Both the position numbers and the translations under genes were made by a program. Of a stretch of 64,000 nt of DNA, positions 19,240 through 30,800 are shown piece by piece; within the stretch, counting starts at the first letter, position 1; each line of letters starts with the position of its first letter. Origin of the DNA: DASYPQ01 sp041488095 (GTDB taxonomy: Bacteria > Planctomycetota > UBA1135 > GCA-002686595); the NCBI GenBank assembly GCA_041488095.1, contig JBGPOP010000001.1, positions 1 to 64,000 on the forward strand, read 5' to 3'. The notes beneath the pieces are model-generated. The model saw nothing but the letters and a program-made list of their open reading frames with translations. It searched no databases and was not told the DNA's origin.

Positions 19240-20892
19240 ATGCCCGACAAGATCATCTTCCAGCTCCAGGACCTGCGGAAGTTCTTCGGCCAGCGCGAGG
19301 TGCTGAAGGGCATCACGCTCTCCTTCCTCGAGGGCGCCAAGATCGGCGTCATCGGCCCGAACGGCGCGGGGAAGTCGACCCTCCTGCGCATCATCGCGGG
19401 TGTCGACAAGCAGTTCGAGGGCGTGGCGAAGCCGGTCGGCGACCTCTCCATCGGCTATCTCGCGCAGGAACCGCCTCTCAACGACGACCTCGACGTGATC
19501 GGCAACCTCAAGGAGGCGGTCAAGCCCCTGCTCGACATCGAGGCGCGCTACAACGCGCTCGCGGAAGCGGGCGAGATGGGCGAGGAGTTCGAGCATCTCT
19601 CCGAGGAGATGGCGCACAAGGAGATCTGGGAGCTCGACAGCCGCCTCGAGCAGGCCGCGACCGCGCTGGGCCTCCCGCCGATGGACGCGGACGTCCAGCG
19701 CCTCTCGGGCGGCGAGCGCCGCCGTGTAGGACTCTGCAAGCTGCTCCTTCAGCACCCCGACATGCTGCTCCTCGACGAGCCCACGAACCACCTCGACACG
19801 GACGCCGTCGAGTGGCTCGAGCACCACTTGAAGGAGTACCACGGCACGGTGATCCTCGTCACCCACGACCGCTACTTCCTCGACAACGTGGTCGGCTGGA
19901 TGCTCGAGATCGAGCGCGGACGCGGCCGGCCGTACCAGGGGAACTACAGCGAGTACCTCCAGCAGAAGCAGAACGAGCTGGAGGCCCGGCGCGGCCAGAA
20001 CGAGCAGCGCGAGCGGGTCATCGCCCGCGAGCTGGAATGGATCCGCAAGACCCCCAAGGCCCGCACGACGCGCAGCAAGTCGCGGCTCCAGCGCTACAAG
20101 GAGCTCGTCGAGCAGAAGGCCGAGGACGCGCTCGACGCGGTCGAGCTGCGCATTCCGCCCGGGCCGCGCCTGGGCAACAAGGTGGTCGAGTTCAGGCACG
20201 TCACCAAGGGCTACGGCGGGCGGACGCTGATCCAGGACCTCTCCTTCGAGCTGCCTCCCGGCGGCGTGCTCGGCGTCATCGGGCACAACGGGGTCGGCAA
20301 GACGACGATGCTCAAGATGATCGTGGGCCGCGAGAAGCCCGACTCGGGCGAGGTGGTCATCGGGCCGACGGTGAAGCTGACCTGGCTCGACCAGTCGCGG
20401 ACGATCCTCGACGACACGAAGTCGGTCTACGACAACATCACCGAGGGCAACCCGCAGATCCCGTTCGGCAGCAAGCTGCTCGACGGCCGCGCCTACGTGG
20501 CGCGCTTCAACTTCAAGGGCGAGGACCAGCAGAAGCTGCTCTCGGAGTGCTCGGGCGGGATGAGGAACCGCGTGCTGCTCGCCAAGATGCTGCGCCACCC
20601 GGCCAACGTGATCCTGCTCGATGAGCCGACGAACGACCTCGACCTGGAGACGCTGCGGGTCCTCGAGGAGGCGATCCAGGAGTACCCGGGCAGCGCGATC
20701 GTGGTCACGCACGACCGCTACTTCCTGAACCGCGTCACGACGCACATCCTGGCGTTCGAGGGCGAGGGCGTGGTGCGCTTCTTCGACGGCGACTTCGAGG
20801 CCTACCACGAGTGGCGCGAGAAGGACCGCGCCGCGCGCGGGGTCGGGCCGGTGTCGCGGGCCGGGAAGTACCGGCAACTTCTTCGAGCGTGA
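19240..20892 (+). CDS. ettA: Energy-dependent translational throttle protein EttA (ABC-F ATPase)
   Basis: A 550-residue protein with two ABC domains and no membrane segments. Domain 1 has GPNGAGKST, LSGGERRRVGLCKLLL and LLLDEPTNHLD; domain 2 has GHNGVGKTT, CSGGMRNRVLLAKML and LLDEPTNDLD. The arm inserted in domain 1 and the basic linker KTPKARTTRSKSRLQRYKEL match EttA, which binds the ribosomal E site and gates the first elongation step according to the ATP/ADP ratio. Length agrees with the family (about 555). The second signature (CSGGM) deviates from the usual LSGGE. The NUDIX gene begins 8 nt after the stop. Confidence 0.92.
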   Translation: MPDKIIFQLQDLRKFFGQREVLKGITLSFLEGAKIGVIGPNGAGKSTLLRIIAGVDKQFEGVAKPVGDLSIGYLAQEPPLNDDLDVIGNLKEAVKPLLDIEARYNALAEAGEMGEEFEHLSEEMAHKEIWELDSRLEQAATALGLPPMDADVQRLSGGERRRVGLCKLLLQHPDMLLLDEPTNHLDTDAVEWLEHHLKEYHGTVILVTHDRYFLDNVVGWMLEIERGRGRPYQGNYSEYLQQKQNELEARRGQNEQRERVIARELEWIRKTPKARTTRSKSRLQRYKELVEQKAEDALDAVELRIPPGPRLGNKVVEFRHVTKGYGGRTLIQDLSFELPPGGVLGVIGHNGVGKTTMLKMIVGREKPDSGEVVIGPTVKLTWLDQSRTILDDTKSVYDNITEGNPQIPFGSKLLDGRAYVARFNFKGEDQQKLLSECSGGMRNRVLLAKMLRHPANVILLDEPTNDLDLETLRVLEEAIQEYPGSAIVVTHDRYFLNRVTTHILAFEGEGVVRFFDGDFEAYHEWREKDRAARGVGPVSRAGKYRQLLRA

Positions 20893-20900
20893 GGAGCCCC

Positions 20901-21476
20901 GTGCGGCTCCGCGCCAAGGACCTGTCGTCGACGAGCAACCTGGCCCTGGCGAGGAGGCTGCTCTCGACCTGGGAGCCGCCGAGCCTCGAGCAGGAGCGGG
21001 TGCGCGACCGGATGCTCGCGTTCATCGACGAGCACCCGCGGGACGCGCACCTGCGGACGTGCATTCCAGGGCACCTGACCGCGTCGGCGCTCGTGGTCGA
21101 CGCGGCGGGCGAGCGCGGGCTGCTCACCTTCCACAAGAAGCTCCGCCGCTGGCTCCAGCTCGGCGGCCACTGCGACGGCGACGCGAACCTCGCGGCCGTG
21201 GCGCTGCGCGAGGCGAGCGAGGAGAGCGGGATCGAGGACCTCGAGCTCGATCCGATGCCGATCGACGTCGATGTCCACGCGATCCCCGCGCACGGGAGCG
21301 ATCCCGAGCACCTCCACCTCGACACGCGGTTCCTCGCCCGGGCGGCGCCGGGAGCGGAGGCCAGGGCAGGCGAGGAGTCGATCGAGCTGCGCTGGTTCCG
21401 GCGCGAGGAGCTCGAGGGTCTCGAAACTGATGACTCGGTGCGGCGCCTCTTCCGAACGGCTTTCGCAAGAGCGTGA
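20901..21476 (+). CDS. NUDIX hydrolase
   Basis: A 191-residue protein with a Nudix region GGHCDGDANLAAVALREASE followed by ESGI. It conforms to G-x5-E-x7-REUxEExGU except that the first Glu is Ala; the metal-binding REAxEESG part is intact. This variant (LGGHxDGD) is common in a group of uncharacterised NUDIX proteins of about 180 residues. The GTG at 20901 is preceded by GAGGAG, which overlaps the ettA stop, so the two genes are translationally linked. The substrate (a nucleoside diphosphate derivative) is unknown. Confidence 0.82.
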   Translation: MRLRAKDLSSTSNLALARRLLSTWEPPSLEQERVRDRMLAFIDEHPRDAHLRTCIPGHLTASALVVDAAGERGLLTFHKKLRRWLQLGGHCDGDANLAAVALREASEESGIEDLELDPMPIDVDVHAIPAHGSDPEHLHLDTRFLARAAPGAEARAGEESIELRWFRREELEGLETDDSVRRLFRTAFARA

Positions 21477-21523
21477 GGAGATCCGCTCCGGTTGGCTCGA
21501 CGTCCGGAAGCGACGCGCCCGCG

Positions 21524-21982
21524 TCAGGTCCCCTTCTTCTTCCGATGCAGCCTCTCGTGCTCGGCATCGTCGATCGGCCGTGTGTCCCTGCCCGGACGAT
21601 CCGACAGCTCGATCCGCGCGACCTGCTTGACGTGGACGCACTCGTCGCGATGCCCGGGCACGAGCAGGCGGAACGGCCCGCCCTTGCCCTCGGGAAGCTC
21701 CGCGCCGTCGAGAGAATAGACGACGACCGCGCCGGCCGCTTCGGAGAGAGGCAAGCTGACGGCGAAAGCCGGATCGCCCGAGGCGATGTTCACGTAGCGA
21801 GCGCGCGCGGTCGCCCGCGCGCGCTCGAGCAGCGCTGCGAGGCGCACGCCGCTACCCGCGCGGCCGGGGACGAGCGCGGAGACATCCCGCACCTGCACGT
21901 TCTCGGGCATCGCGGCCAGATCCGCGAACGAGAGCGACAGACCGAGCGATCCCGGCGTACCGACGATGCACAGCCCGTCCAT
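21524..21982 (-). CDS. Small molybdopterin-dependent oxidoreductase-like protein
   Basis: A 152-residue protein that resembles a stripped-down sulfite-oxidase-type molybdopterin-binding domain: a start like LCIVGTPGSLGLSLSFADL, then VRLAALLERARATARARYVN, IASGDPAFAVSLPLSEA and the late GGPFRLLVPGHRDECVHVKQ, which aligns with the GxPxRLxVPG...xxVKxxxxI block of that fold. The Cys that binds molybdenum in true sulfite oxidases is not evident at its usual place, so it may bind no cofactor. It is divergent from the SRPBCC gene. The C-terminal tail is basic. Confidence 0.6.
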   Translation of the reverse strand: MDGLCIVGTPGSLGLSLSFADLAAMPENVQVRDVSALVPGRAGSGVRLAALLERARATARARYVNIASGDPAFAVSLPLSEAAGAVVVYSLDGAELPEGKGGPFRLLVPGHRDECVHVKQVARIELSDRPGRDTRPIDDAEHERLHRKKKGT

Positions 21983-22050
21983 GGCGAGAGTTTGCCTTGG
22001 CCGTCGCTGTCGGACAACATGGGAGCGTCTCGCACCCACCGGAGGTTTCC

Positions 22051-22581
22051 GTGAAGGTCCTGAAGTACATCGCCCTCTCCCTCGGCGTGCTGCTCGTCGT
22101 CCTGCTGATCGTCGGGCTCTGCCTGCCGCAGAGCTGGTCCGTCGAGCGATCGCTCGTCATCAAGGCCGAACCCGCGCAGATCCATCCGCTCGTCGGGAAC
22201 CTCGAGAGCTGGCCGAAGTGGATGCCGTGGATGGCGGACGACCCGAAGATGCAGATCTCGTTCGGCGGGCAGGCCGGCGCGACGGGGTCCACGATGCACT
22301 GGAAGAGCGCGAAGATGGGCAACGGCACGCTGACCGTGGAAACGCGCGACGCGGCCGCGGGCCTGCACTACTCGATGATGATGGACGAGTTCACCGAGCC
22401 TGCTCACGGCTCGATCGGCTACGCGCCCGAGGGGTTGGGCACGCGCGTGACGTGGAGGGATTCGGGAACGATCGGGAAGAATCCCTTGGCGCGACTCATG
22501 GGACCGCTCATGCAGTCGTTGCTCGGGACCTACTTCGACAAGGGGCTCGCGACCATCAAGTCCCTGGTGGAGACGGGGTAG
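22051..22581 (+). CDS. Membrane-anchored SRPBCC-family protein
   Basis: A 176-residue protein with one N-terminal transmembrane helix (ALSLGVLLVVLLIVGLCL) and a helix-grip (START/polyketide-cyclase-like) domain beginning VERSLVIKAEPAQIHPLVGN, then WPKWMPWMADDPKM and the C-terminal helix LMQSLLGTYFDKGLATIKSL. Such proteins are common in bacteria and their ligand is unknown. The GTG start at 22051 is supported by a perfect GGAGG at 22041-22045. The alcohol dehydrogenase gene follows after 18 nt. Confidence 0.8.
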   Translation: MKVLKYIALSLGVLLVVLLIVGLCLPQSWSVERSLVIKAEPAQIHPLVGNLESWPKWMPWMADDPKMQISFGGQAGATGSTMHWKSAKMGNGTLTVETRDAAAGLHYSMMMDEFTEPAHGSIGYAPEGLGTRVTWRDSGTIGKNPLARLMGPLMQSLLGTYFDKGLATIKSLVETG

Positions 22582-22599
22582 GGGTCGCAGCCTCGATGC

Positions 22600-23598
22600 A
22601 TGAAGGCCGCCGTCCTTCGCCGCACCGCGTCGATCGACAGCCTGCCGCTATCTTTCGAGGACATCCCCGTCCCGGAGCCCGGGCCGGGCGAGGTGCGCGT
22701 CCGCGTGCGCGCCTGCGGCGTCTGTCGCACCGATCTCCACGTCATCGAGAGTGATCTCGAGCGTCGGACGCTCCCGATCGTCCCCGGCCACGAGATCGTC
22801 GGAACCATCGACACGCTCGGCGCGGGAGTGAAAGACCTCGCTCTCGGCCAGCGCGTCGGGATCGCCTGGCTCCGCGGCACGTGCGGGACCTGCGAGCTCT
22901 GCCGCGAAGGCCGGACGAACCTCTGCCCCGACGCGCAGTTCACCGGCTGGACGCACGACGGCGGCTATGCCGAGTTCGCGACCGTCCCCGCCGCGTGGGC
23001 CTACCCGATCCCCGACTTGTTCTCCGACGACGAAGCCGCTCCGCTCCTCTGTGCCGGGATCATCGGGTACCGCGCTCTCCGTCTCTCCCTCGTCCGTCCG
23101 GGCGAGCGCCTCGGCCTGTACGGTTTCGGCGGCTCGGCGCACATCGTCCTCCAGATCGCCCTCCACCGCGGCTGTCTTGTCTACGTCTGCTCGCTGCGCG
23201 AGGAGCACCGGCGCCTCGCGCGCGAAATGGGCGCCACCTGGGTCGGCGGCGCGGCCGAAACCCCTCCCGTTCCGCTCCACGGTTCGATCCTCTTCGCGCC
23301 CGCGGGCGAGCTCGTCCCGCCCGCCCTCCGCGCCCTGCGGCCGGGGGGCACTCTCGCCTGCGCGGGCATCCACATGAGCCCGATCCCGGAGATCGACTAC
23401 GACCGCGACCTCTTCCGTGAACGTACCCTCCGCAGCGTCACCGCGAACACCCGCGAGGACGGCCTCGAGCTCCTCCGCGAGGCCGCAGCGATCCCGATCC
23501 GCCCGCGCACCGAGCCCTTCCCGCTCGCCGAGGCGAACCGCGCGCTCGCGCTGCTCAAGGCGGGGAGGATCCGCGGCGCGGCGGTCCTCCACCCCTGA
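22600..23598 (+). CDS. Zinc-dependent alcohol dehydrogenase family protein
   Basis: A 332-residue MDR protein. The catalytic zinc ligands appear in CGVCRTDLHVIE and PGHEIVG, and the structural zinc site in CGTCELCREGRTNLC. The Rossmann part starts at GLYGFGGSAHIVLQIALHRG. The sequence around the first zinc ligands and WLRGTCGTCELC resembles the AdhA/AdhP-like group acting on primary alcohols. It probably belongs to an operon with the SRPBCC gene (18-nt gap). The stop lies one base from the convergent acetyltransferase stop. Confidence 0.9.
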   Translation: MKAAVLRRTASIDSLPLSFEDIPVPEPGPGEVRVRVRACGVCRTDLHVIESDLERRTLPIVPGHEIVGTIDTLGAGVKDLALGQRVGIAWLRGTCGTCELCREGRTNLCPDAQFTGWTHDGGYAEFATVPAAWAYPIPDLFSDDEAAPLLCAGIIGYRALRLSLVRPGERLGLYGFGGSAHIVLQIALHRGCLVYVCSLREEHRRLAREMGATWVGGAAETPPVPLHGSILFAPAGELVPPALRALRPGGTLACAGIHMSPIPEIDYDRDLFRERTLRSVTANTREDGLELLREAAAIPIRPRTEPFPLAEANRALALLKAGRIRGAAVLHP

Positions 23599-23599
23599 C

Positions 23600-24079
23600 T
23601 CACTCCCTCACCATCATCTCCCACTGCCGCACGAAGCCCCAGCGCTCCCCCATCGAGATCAGCGCGTCGTCGTTGTGCGCCGCCCGCCCGGCGAGCCTCG
23701 CGATCCCGCGCGACGCGAGCTCGCGCGTGGCCGCCTCGACGAGCTCTCGGGCGAGCCCGCGGTGCCGCGCGCTCGGGCTGACGAAGAGGATCAGCACCAT
23801 GGGCACGCGCGAGCCGGTGAGCGGGTCCTCGAACGGCCCGGTGACGCACACGCCCAGGTCGGCCCGACCGTGCGCGGTCTCGGCCACGAGCAGCGCGGTC
23901 TCACGCTCTTCGAAGCGGCGCTCGAAGAAGCGTCGGCAGGTCCCTTCGGGGAGCGGATCGTCGCGGAAGTCCGCGGTCGCCTGCGACGCGTAGGCCTCGA
24001 GCGCCGGCGCCAGCGCGAGGGCCTCGTCCAGGCTCGCGACGCGCCGGATCCTGCGCTCCACGGGAAGACGGGGGTTCAT
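23600..24079 (-). CDS. GNAT-family N-acetyltransferase
   Basis: A 159-residue protein. The acetyl-CoA binding region is PMVLILFVSPSARHRGLARE (motif A, R/Q-x-x-G-x-A type) followed by LVEAATRELASRGIARLAG and the C-terminal NDDALISMGERWGFV, where a GNAT fold typically has N-x-x-A-x-x-x-Y/F. Substrate unknown. It is divergent from the tig-clpP-clpX cluster across a 226-bp gap. Confidence 0.82.
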   Translation of the reverse strand: MNPRLPVERRIRRVASLDEALALAPALEAYASQATADFRDDPLPEGTCRRFFERRFEERETALLVAETAHGRADLGVCVTGPFEDPLTGSRVPMVLILFVSPSARHRGLARELVEAATRELASRGIARLAGRAAHNDDALISMGERWGFVRQWEMMVRE

Positions 24080-24265
24080 GCGTGACGTTGAGGTTCCTCG
24101 ACGCGAGGCCCCATCGCAAGCCTCGGGCGAGTCGGGGCGCAACCGCGGGGTTGAGCTCGAACGGATGATTCCGGACGGTGGACGACCCTCGCCCCGGGGG
24201 GTAGAGTCCCCGCCCTTCCTCGTTCGCCAACACTTCCCCCGAGCCACCTCCCGATCCACAGAGCT

Positions 24266-24290
24266 GCCCTCGCGCACCCGCGGCGAGGGC
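24266..24290 (+). promoter_or_regulatory. Hairpin in the tig leader
   Basis: GCCCTCGC (24266-24273) and GCGAGGGC (24283-24290) form a perfect eight-base stem with a nine-base loop, ending 15 nt before the GTG start of tig. No Shine-Dalgarno sequence lies between the hairpin and the start. The remainder of the 226-bp gap shows no other clear element. Confidence 0.45.
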
Positions 24291-24305
24291 TCCCGATCCC
24301 CATCC

Positions 24306-25592
24306 GTGCAAATCACCGTCGAGAAGCTGGGCCCCTGCCAGGCGCGGGTGGCCTTCACCGTCCCGAGCGACGAGTTCCAGGGCGCCCTGCGCCGGGCCGT
24401 CGGCGAGGCCGGCCGGAACGTGCGCATGAAGGGCTTCCGGCCCGGCCACGTGCCGCCTCAGGTCATCGAGCGACAATTCGGGCGTGAGATCCGCCGCGGC
24501 ACCGTCGAGGACTTCATCCGCAAGGCCTTCGAACGCGCCGTGGAGGAGAACCAGCTCAAGGTCGTCGGCCATCCGCGTGTCGACCTCGACGCGATCCAGC
24601 CTCTCGAAGGCGCCGACTGGAGCCACGAGTTCGAGGTCAGCCTGCGGCCCGACATCTCGCTCTCGGAGTACAAGGGCCTGGAGATCGAGAGCGAGCTCGA
24701 GCCGGTGCTCGACCAGGAGGTCGAGTCCGCGATCGGGAGCCTCAAGGCCCAGCAGGCGCACCCCGAGCCGGCCGGCGAGGCGGGCCTGCCCTCCGACGGA
24801 CTCGCGCTGGTCAAGATCGAGTGGCTCCTCGGAAGCGACGTGGTCCTCTCGCGCGACGGCCTGCGGATCTCTCCCGAGGCCCCGACCCCGGGCTGCGAGC
24901 CGCAGGCCTTCCAGAGCGCGATGACCGGCGCCCGCGACGGCCAGGTGCGCGAGGTGGCGATGACCATCCCGGAGGACTTCGAGCGCGAGGAGCTGCGCGG
25001 CAAGCCCGGCCTCTGCCGCATCACGGTCGCGCAGGCCTACCGCATGGTCCCGGCGACCGACGAGGAGGTCCGCCGCATCCTCTCGGCGCAGGACGATGCC
25101 GACCTCAAGGTCAAGATCCGGGCCAAGATCGAGGACGCCAAGATCGAGCGCGAGCAGGCACGGATCGAGAATGCACTGCTCGGGAAGCTCCTGGACAGCC
25201 ACACGATCGAGCTCCCCGAAGCGATGCTCGAGCAGCAGGCGGACGCGCGCCTCCTCGATCTCGCCCGCGAGCTCGAGGCCGCTGGCACGCCCAAGGACAG
25301 CATTCCCGAGCAGGTCGAGGGCCAGCGCGAGGGCGCGCGCCAGGCCGCCTCGCGGGGACTCAAGGCGCTGTTCCTGGTGCAGACGATCGCCGAGAAGGAG
25401 AACCTGCTCGTCTCGCGCGAGGACCTGCGCGGCGAGCTGGCCGCGATCGCGGCGCGCAACGGCGTGTCGATCGAGGAGGTCGGCGAGTACTACAAGAAGA
25501 ACAACCTCTTCGACCAGATGGCGATCGAGATCCTCGAGCGCAAGGTGCGGGAATTCCTGCGCAAGAACGCCAGGATCAGGGAGCCTTCATGA
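24306..25592 (+). CDS. tig: Trigger factor (ribosome-associated chaperone/PPIase)
   Basis: A 428-residue protein. The ribosome-binding domain begins QITVEKLGPCQARVAFTVP and holds the signature-like GFRPGHVPPQVIERQFG (canonical GFRxGKxP, here with His for Lys). A PPIase-like middle section follows (KIEWLLGSDVVLSRDG), then the long helical C-terminal chaperone domain. GTG at 24306 is chosen because it puts the family's first strand at residue 2. The stop overlaps the clpP start (ATGA), and clpX follows, which is the standard tig-clpP-clpX order. The middle domain looks diverged from canonical FKBP sequence, so PPIase activity is uncertain. Confidence 0.9.
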   Translation: MQITVEKLGPCQARVAFTVPSDEFQGALRRAVGEAGRNVRMKGFRPGHVPPQVIERQFGREIRRGTVEDFIRKAFERAVEENQLKVVGHPRVDLDAIQPLEGADWSHEFEVSLRPDISLSEYKGLEIESELEPVLDQEVESAIGSLKAQQAHPEPAGEAGLPSDGLALVKIEWLLGSDVVLSRDGLRISPEAPTPGCEPQAFQSAMTGARDGQVREVAMTIPEDFEREELRGKPGLCRITVAQAYRMVPATDEEVRRILSAQDDADLKVKIRAKIEDAKIEREQARIENALLGKLLDSHTIELPEAMLEQQADARLLDLARELEAAGTPKDSIPEQVEGQREGARQAASRGLKALFLVQTIAEKENLLVSREDLRGELAAIAARNGVSIEEVGEYYKKNNLFDQMAIEILERKVREFLRKNARIREPS

Positions 25593-26281
25593 CACGCTAC
25601 GAGAAGCCCATGTTCCACTCCACGAGAGGACTCGAGACCGACCGGACCCCACGCATGGAACCCCAAGCCTTCATCCCCTTCGTCATCGAGCGCACCGGAC
25701 GAGGCGAGCGGACCTACGACATCTACTCGCGCCTGCTCGAGGACCGGATCGTGTTCATCGGCATGGCGATCGACGACCAGGTCGCGAACTCGGTCATGGC
25801 CCAGCTCCTGTTCCTGGACAAGACCGGCCGCAGCCAGGACATCAAGATGTACATCAACTCGCCGGGAGGCTCCGTGACGGCGGGCCTCGCCATCTACGAC
25901 ACGATGCAGCTCATCGAGCCGCAGATCGCGACCTACTGCCTGGGCCAGGCGGCCTCGATGGGCGCGGTGCTGCTCGCGGGCGGCACGAAGGGCAAGCGCT
26001 ACGCGCTGCCTCACAGCCGCGTCATGATCCATCAGCCCTGGGGCGGCGCCCAGGGCTCGGCCGTGGACATGGAGATCCACGTGCGCGAGATCCTCAAGAT
26101 GAAGTCCACCCTGGAGGAGATCCTGGCGCGCCACACCGGCAAGGACGCGCCCACGATCGGGAAGGCTTGCGAAAGGGACAATTTCATGTCCCCCAAGGAG
26201 GCCCTGGAGTTCGGAATCATCGATCAGATCGTGTCCAAGGAGGCCGAGGTCGACCCGGCACGACGGCCTGCGGCCGGGTAG
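25589..26281 (+). CDS. clpP: ATP-dependent Clp protease proteolytic subunit ClpP
   Basis: A 230-residue serine protease subunit. The catalytic triad is visible: Ser123 in LGQAASMGA, His148 in SRVMIHQPWGG and Asp197 in CERDNFMSPKEA. YINSPGGSVTAGLAIYDTM is the oxyanion-forming region. The start overlaps the tig stop by four bases. The N-terminal 22 residues before MEPQAFIPFVIE are longer than usual and may be a propeptide; an internal ATG at 25655 is an alternative start. It pairs with ClpX encoded next. Confidence 0.96.
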   Translation: MTRYEKPMFHSTRGLETDRTPRMEPQAFIPFVIERTGRGERTYDIYSRLLEDRIVFIGMAIDDQVANSVMAQLLFLDKTGRSQDIKMYINSPGGSVTAGLAIYDTMQLIEPQIATYCLGQAASMGAVLLAGGTKGKRYALPHSRVMIHQPWGGAQGSAVDMEIHVREILKMKSTLEEILARHTGKDAPTIGKACERDNFMSPKEALEFGIIDQIVSKEAEVDPARRPAAG

Positions 26282-26284
26282 AAT
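26279..26284 (+). promoter_or_regulatory. Possible clpX promoter -10
   Basis: TAGAAT spans the clpP stop codon and would place a transcription start about 20 nt before the clpX ATG at 26313. This could allow clpX to be expressed apart from tig-clpP. No good -35 is seen. Confidence 0.3.
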
Positions 26285-26312
26285 TAAGGCCGGATTCCCA
26301 GCCAACTCGCAC

Positions 26313-27812
<1,500 letters not shown>

Positions 27813-27830
27813 GGCGGGCCGGCTGCCGCC
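27813..27830. terminator. Weak hairpin between convergent clpX and protease genes
   Basis: GGCGG (27813-27817) can pair with CCGCC (27826-27830) directly after the clpX stop in a 45-bp convergent gap. The stem is short and there is no U-tract. Confidence 0.22.
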
Positions 27831-27857
27831 CTCCGATGGGCGAGCGGCGACCCTGGC

Positions 27858-30800
27858 CTACCAGCGCAAGTACTCCCCGATGAGCCACCGCCTGGGTCGG
27901 TCCGGCCCCCGGGTGACGATCTCCTGGAGCCTGGCGAAGTCGGCCGGCTCGACCGCGGGCGCGAGGTCGGCCGCGAGCTCCTTCGGGAAGCGGCCCTCCA
28001 TCGTCGCGAGCCTGGCGAGGAGCTCCTGGGCGAGCGCGAGCTTGTCCTCCCGCTTCGCCGCCCTGGCGATCCTGTCGCAGCGCTTGAGCGCTTCCGCCCA
28101 GTCCTGGCTCGGCTTGCCGTCGCGGACCTGCGCGAGCGCGGCCTGCGCGTTCCTGTCGATCGGCTTCTTCAGCACCTTGGCGAAATCCGTGAGCACCGGG
28201 AGCGCCGGATCGACGCCCTCGCGTGCGAAGGAGGACGCGGTCGTCGGCAGCGCGTCGAGCGCCGCCTCGAGCGCAGCCAGCTTGTTCCGCGCCTCGTCGA
28301 TCGCCGCCACGCAGCCTTCCGGCAGCGAGCGCGCCTCCCGCATCAGCGGCAACGCCGTGGCGAGATCGCCCTTGGCGATCGCTTGCGCCCCGATGGCCTT
28401 CCACTGGACGAGCCAGGCTCTGAGCGCCTCGAGCTTGTCCTTCTCGATCAGCTCCGCGAGCGGCGCGTCGAGGAAGCTCGGGTGGCCCGACACCCACGGC
28501 TCGCCGCTCGTGAAGCCGGGGTCCCCTTCCCAGACCACCTTGGCGGCGATGTCGAGCAGGATCAGCCGCGGCAGGTTGACCTGGTCGATCGAGTAGCGCT
28601 CGAACGTTTCGCCGAGCCCGGGCTTCTCGCGCTTGTCGATCGCGACCGAGCCGGGCATCGGATGCTCCTTCAGGTAGGCTTCGATCGTCGCAGAGTTGTT
28701 CGCGCTCACGATCGCGACGATCTCCAACCCGACTTTGGAGTGCTGGTCGGCGAGAGCGCGCAGCCACTCGTCGACGCGCACGAGGTCGTTCTGCTCGATG
28801 CTCCACAGCACCAGGAGCTGCGGCACCGGGCCCTTCTCCTTCCAACCCTTGCGCTCTCCCTGCACCCACTTCTCGACCACCGGAAAGGGAGGGAGGTGGC
28901 CGAGGTAGCTGCCTCCGGGGGGCATTCCGCCGTGCTCCTCCATCTTCTCCATCCGCACGGCGCGGTCGATCCGCGCTGCCGGGTCGCGCAGGGGGCGCGA
29001 GAGGAAGCGGATGTTGCGGAACCGCGCCGTGCCGGGGCCGACGAGCAGCCCCAGGCTGCCGCGCAGGGGATCGGCGCTCGGGAACTCCTGGGTCGAGAGG
29101 AAGTTGCCGTCGAACCAGGTGTCGACCAGGTTGTCTGCCACGTCGATGCGCAACTTGTGCCACTTCTCCACGTCGGTCGATCCCGGCTTGTCGGGCGCGG
29201 TCTTGACCGGGTTGTGCCGCCAGGTCTGGAAGCTCTGGCCGCCGAAGCAGCTGGCCAGGTCGATGAAGCCCGAGTCCGCGAGCCCCTCGCGCGACCCGCT
29301 AGCTTCCGTCCGGCCCGGGAAGAGGATCAAGCCGTGGAAGTTCTGGAGGTCCTTCTTGCCGAATGCGAGCCCGCAGAAGTTGACCGTGCCCTTCGGCGCC
29401 AGCACCTCGGCCTCGAGCGACCAGTCGCCCGAAGTCACCGTGTCGAGGGTCAACACGCGAAAATCGAAGAGCTTCTCGTCGAACGTGCCGAAGCTCGCCG
29501 TGATGCGCTTGCCGTCGGCCTTGAACACCGACTCGCCCGAGGAGGCCCAGCCGTTGAGGTTCTTCTCGTTGTAGGCGAGCTGCCAGATCTCGAGCGGCCG
29601 TCCGCCCTGGCGCAGCGCAGCCTCGTACATCTCGAACATGCCGGGAACGTTCAGGTCGGCGCCCAGGCGCCAGGAGAGGTCCATCACCATCGTCGGCAGC
29701 CCGCCGGCCTGGTACTCCTGCACGACCCTCTTCGCGGCGGCCCACAGATCCTTGTGCACGCTCTCGAGGGACCTTTGCCTGGGATCCCACTTCTCGAGGC
29801 TGCGCTCGGCGGCGCGGACGGCCTTCTCATCGACCGGCTTCCTCGATTCGAGCACGCGCAGCGCCTCGAGCGCGAGCTTCGCGGCGCGATCGACGCCCTT
29901 GTGCTCGGAGAGGAAGGCCCCGAACTCGAGCAGCGTGTCGACGTCCTGCGGCGCGGCCAGGAGCGCCTTCTCGAGGTGCTCGCGGGCGACGCCCTCGTCC
30001 TTGCCCTTGAGCGCGTTGCGCGCCCATTGCAGGTAGGGCCGCTTCACCTCGATCTCGCCGTTCTGCTCCTTCTTCAGGGCGATCAGCCAGTCCTTCCACA
30101 CGTCGTCGAGCTCCGCGACCGTCTTCGGCAGCCGGACGTCGGCGGCGCCCTTGGGCCGCGCGACGCCCTTGATCGGGGGCTCCGGGTGCGCGAGCACGGT
30201 CTCCTCGAAGTTCTTGACCGCTCCCGTGCCCGCGCGCCCGCCCGACTTGTCGATGAAGGTGTGGAACGCCGCACGGTACACGTACCGGCCGTCGACGGGG
30301 TCCTGGTAGTTGTAGAGGAAGTACACGACCGCCCACGTGGGTGAGTACCACGGCGGCCCCCACGAGTACTTGTCCTCGAGCACGATGCGGAAGGTGGGCG
30401 CCGACTTGGGCTCGCTCTTGGACGGATCCGAGGGATCGATCCCGTCGTTCTCGTCCTTCATCCAGCCCTGCTCGAGCCGCGCCACCATCGGCATCAGGCG
30501 GTGGTTGGCGGGCAGGTTCATGATCACGGTGCCGTTCGAGAGGATGCGCGTGCCCTCGAAGAACGACGCGAGCCCCTCGTTGAGCCAGCCCGAGGCGCTC
30601 GTGGCCAGCGAGACGAACTGGTGCGCGGCCTCGTGGAACAGGGTTCCGACCATGTCGTTGAAGCTGCCTCCGCCGATGTAGGTCTCGACGGAATCCCCCG
30701 TGAACTGTCCGCCGCTCCAGTCGACGGGGCTGCTGCCCTTCTTCATGTACTCGTCGTGCGTCCTGAAGATGCGCAGCTCGATCCGGGGCACCGCGTGGCC

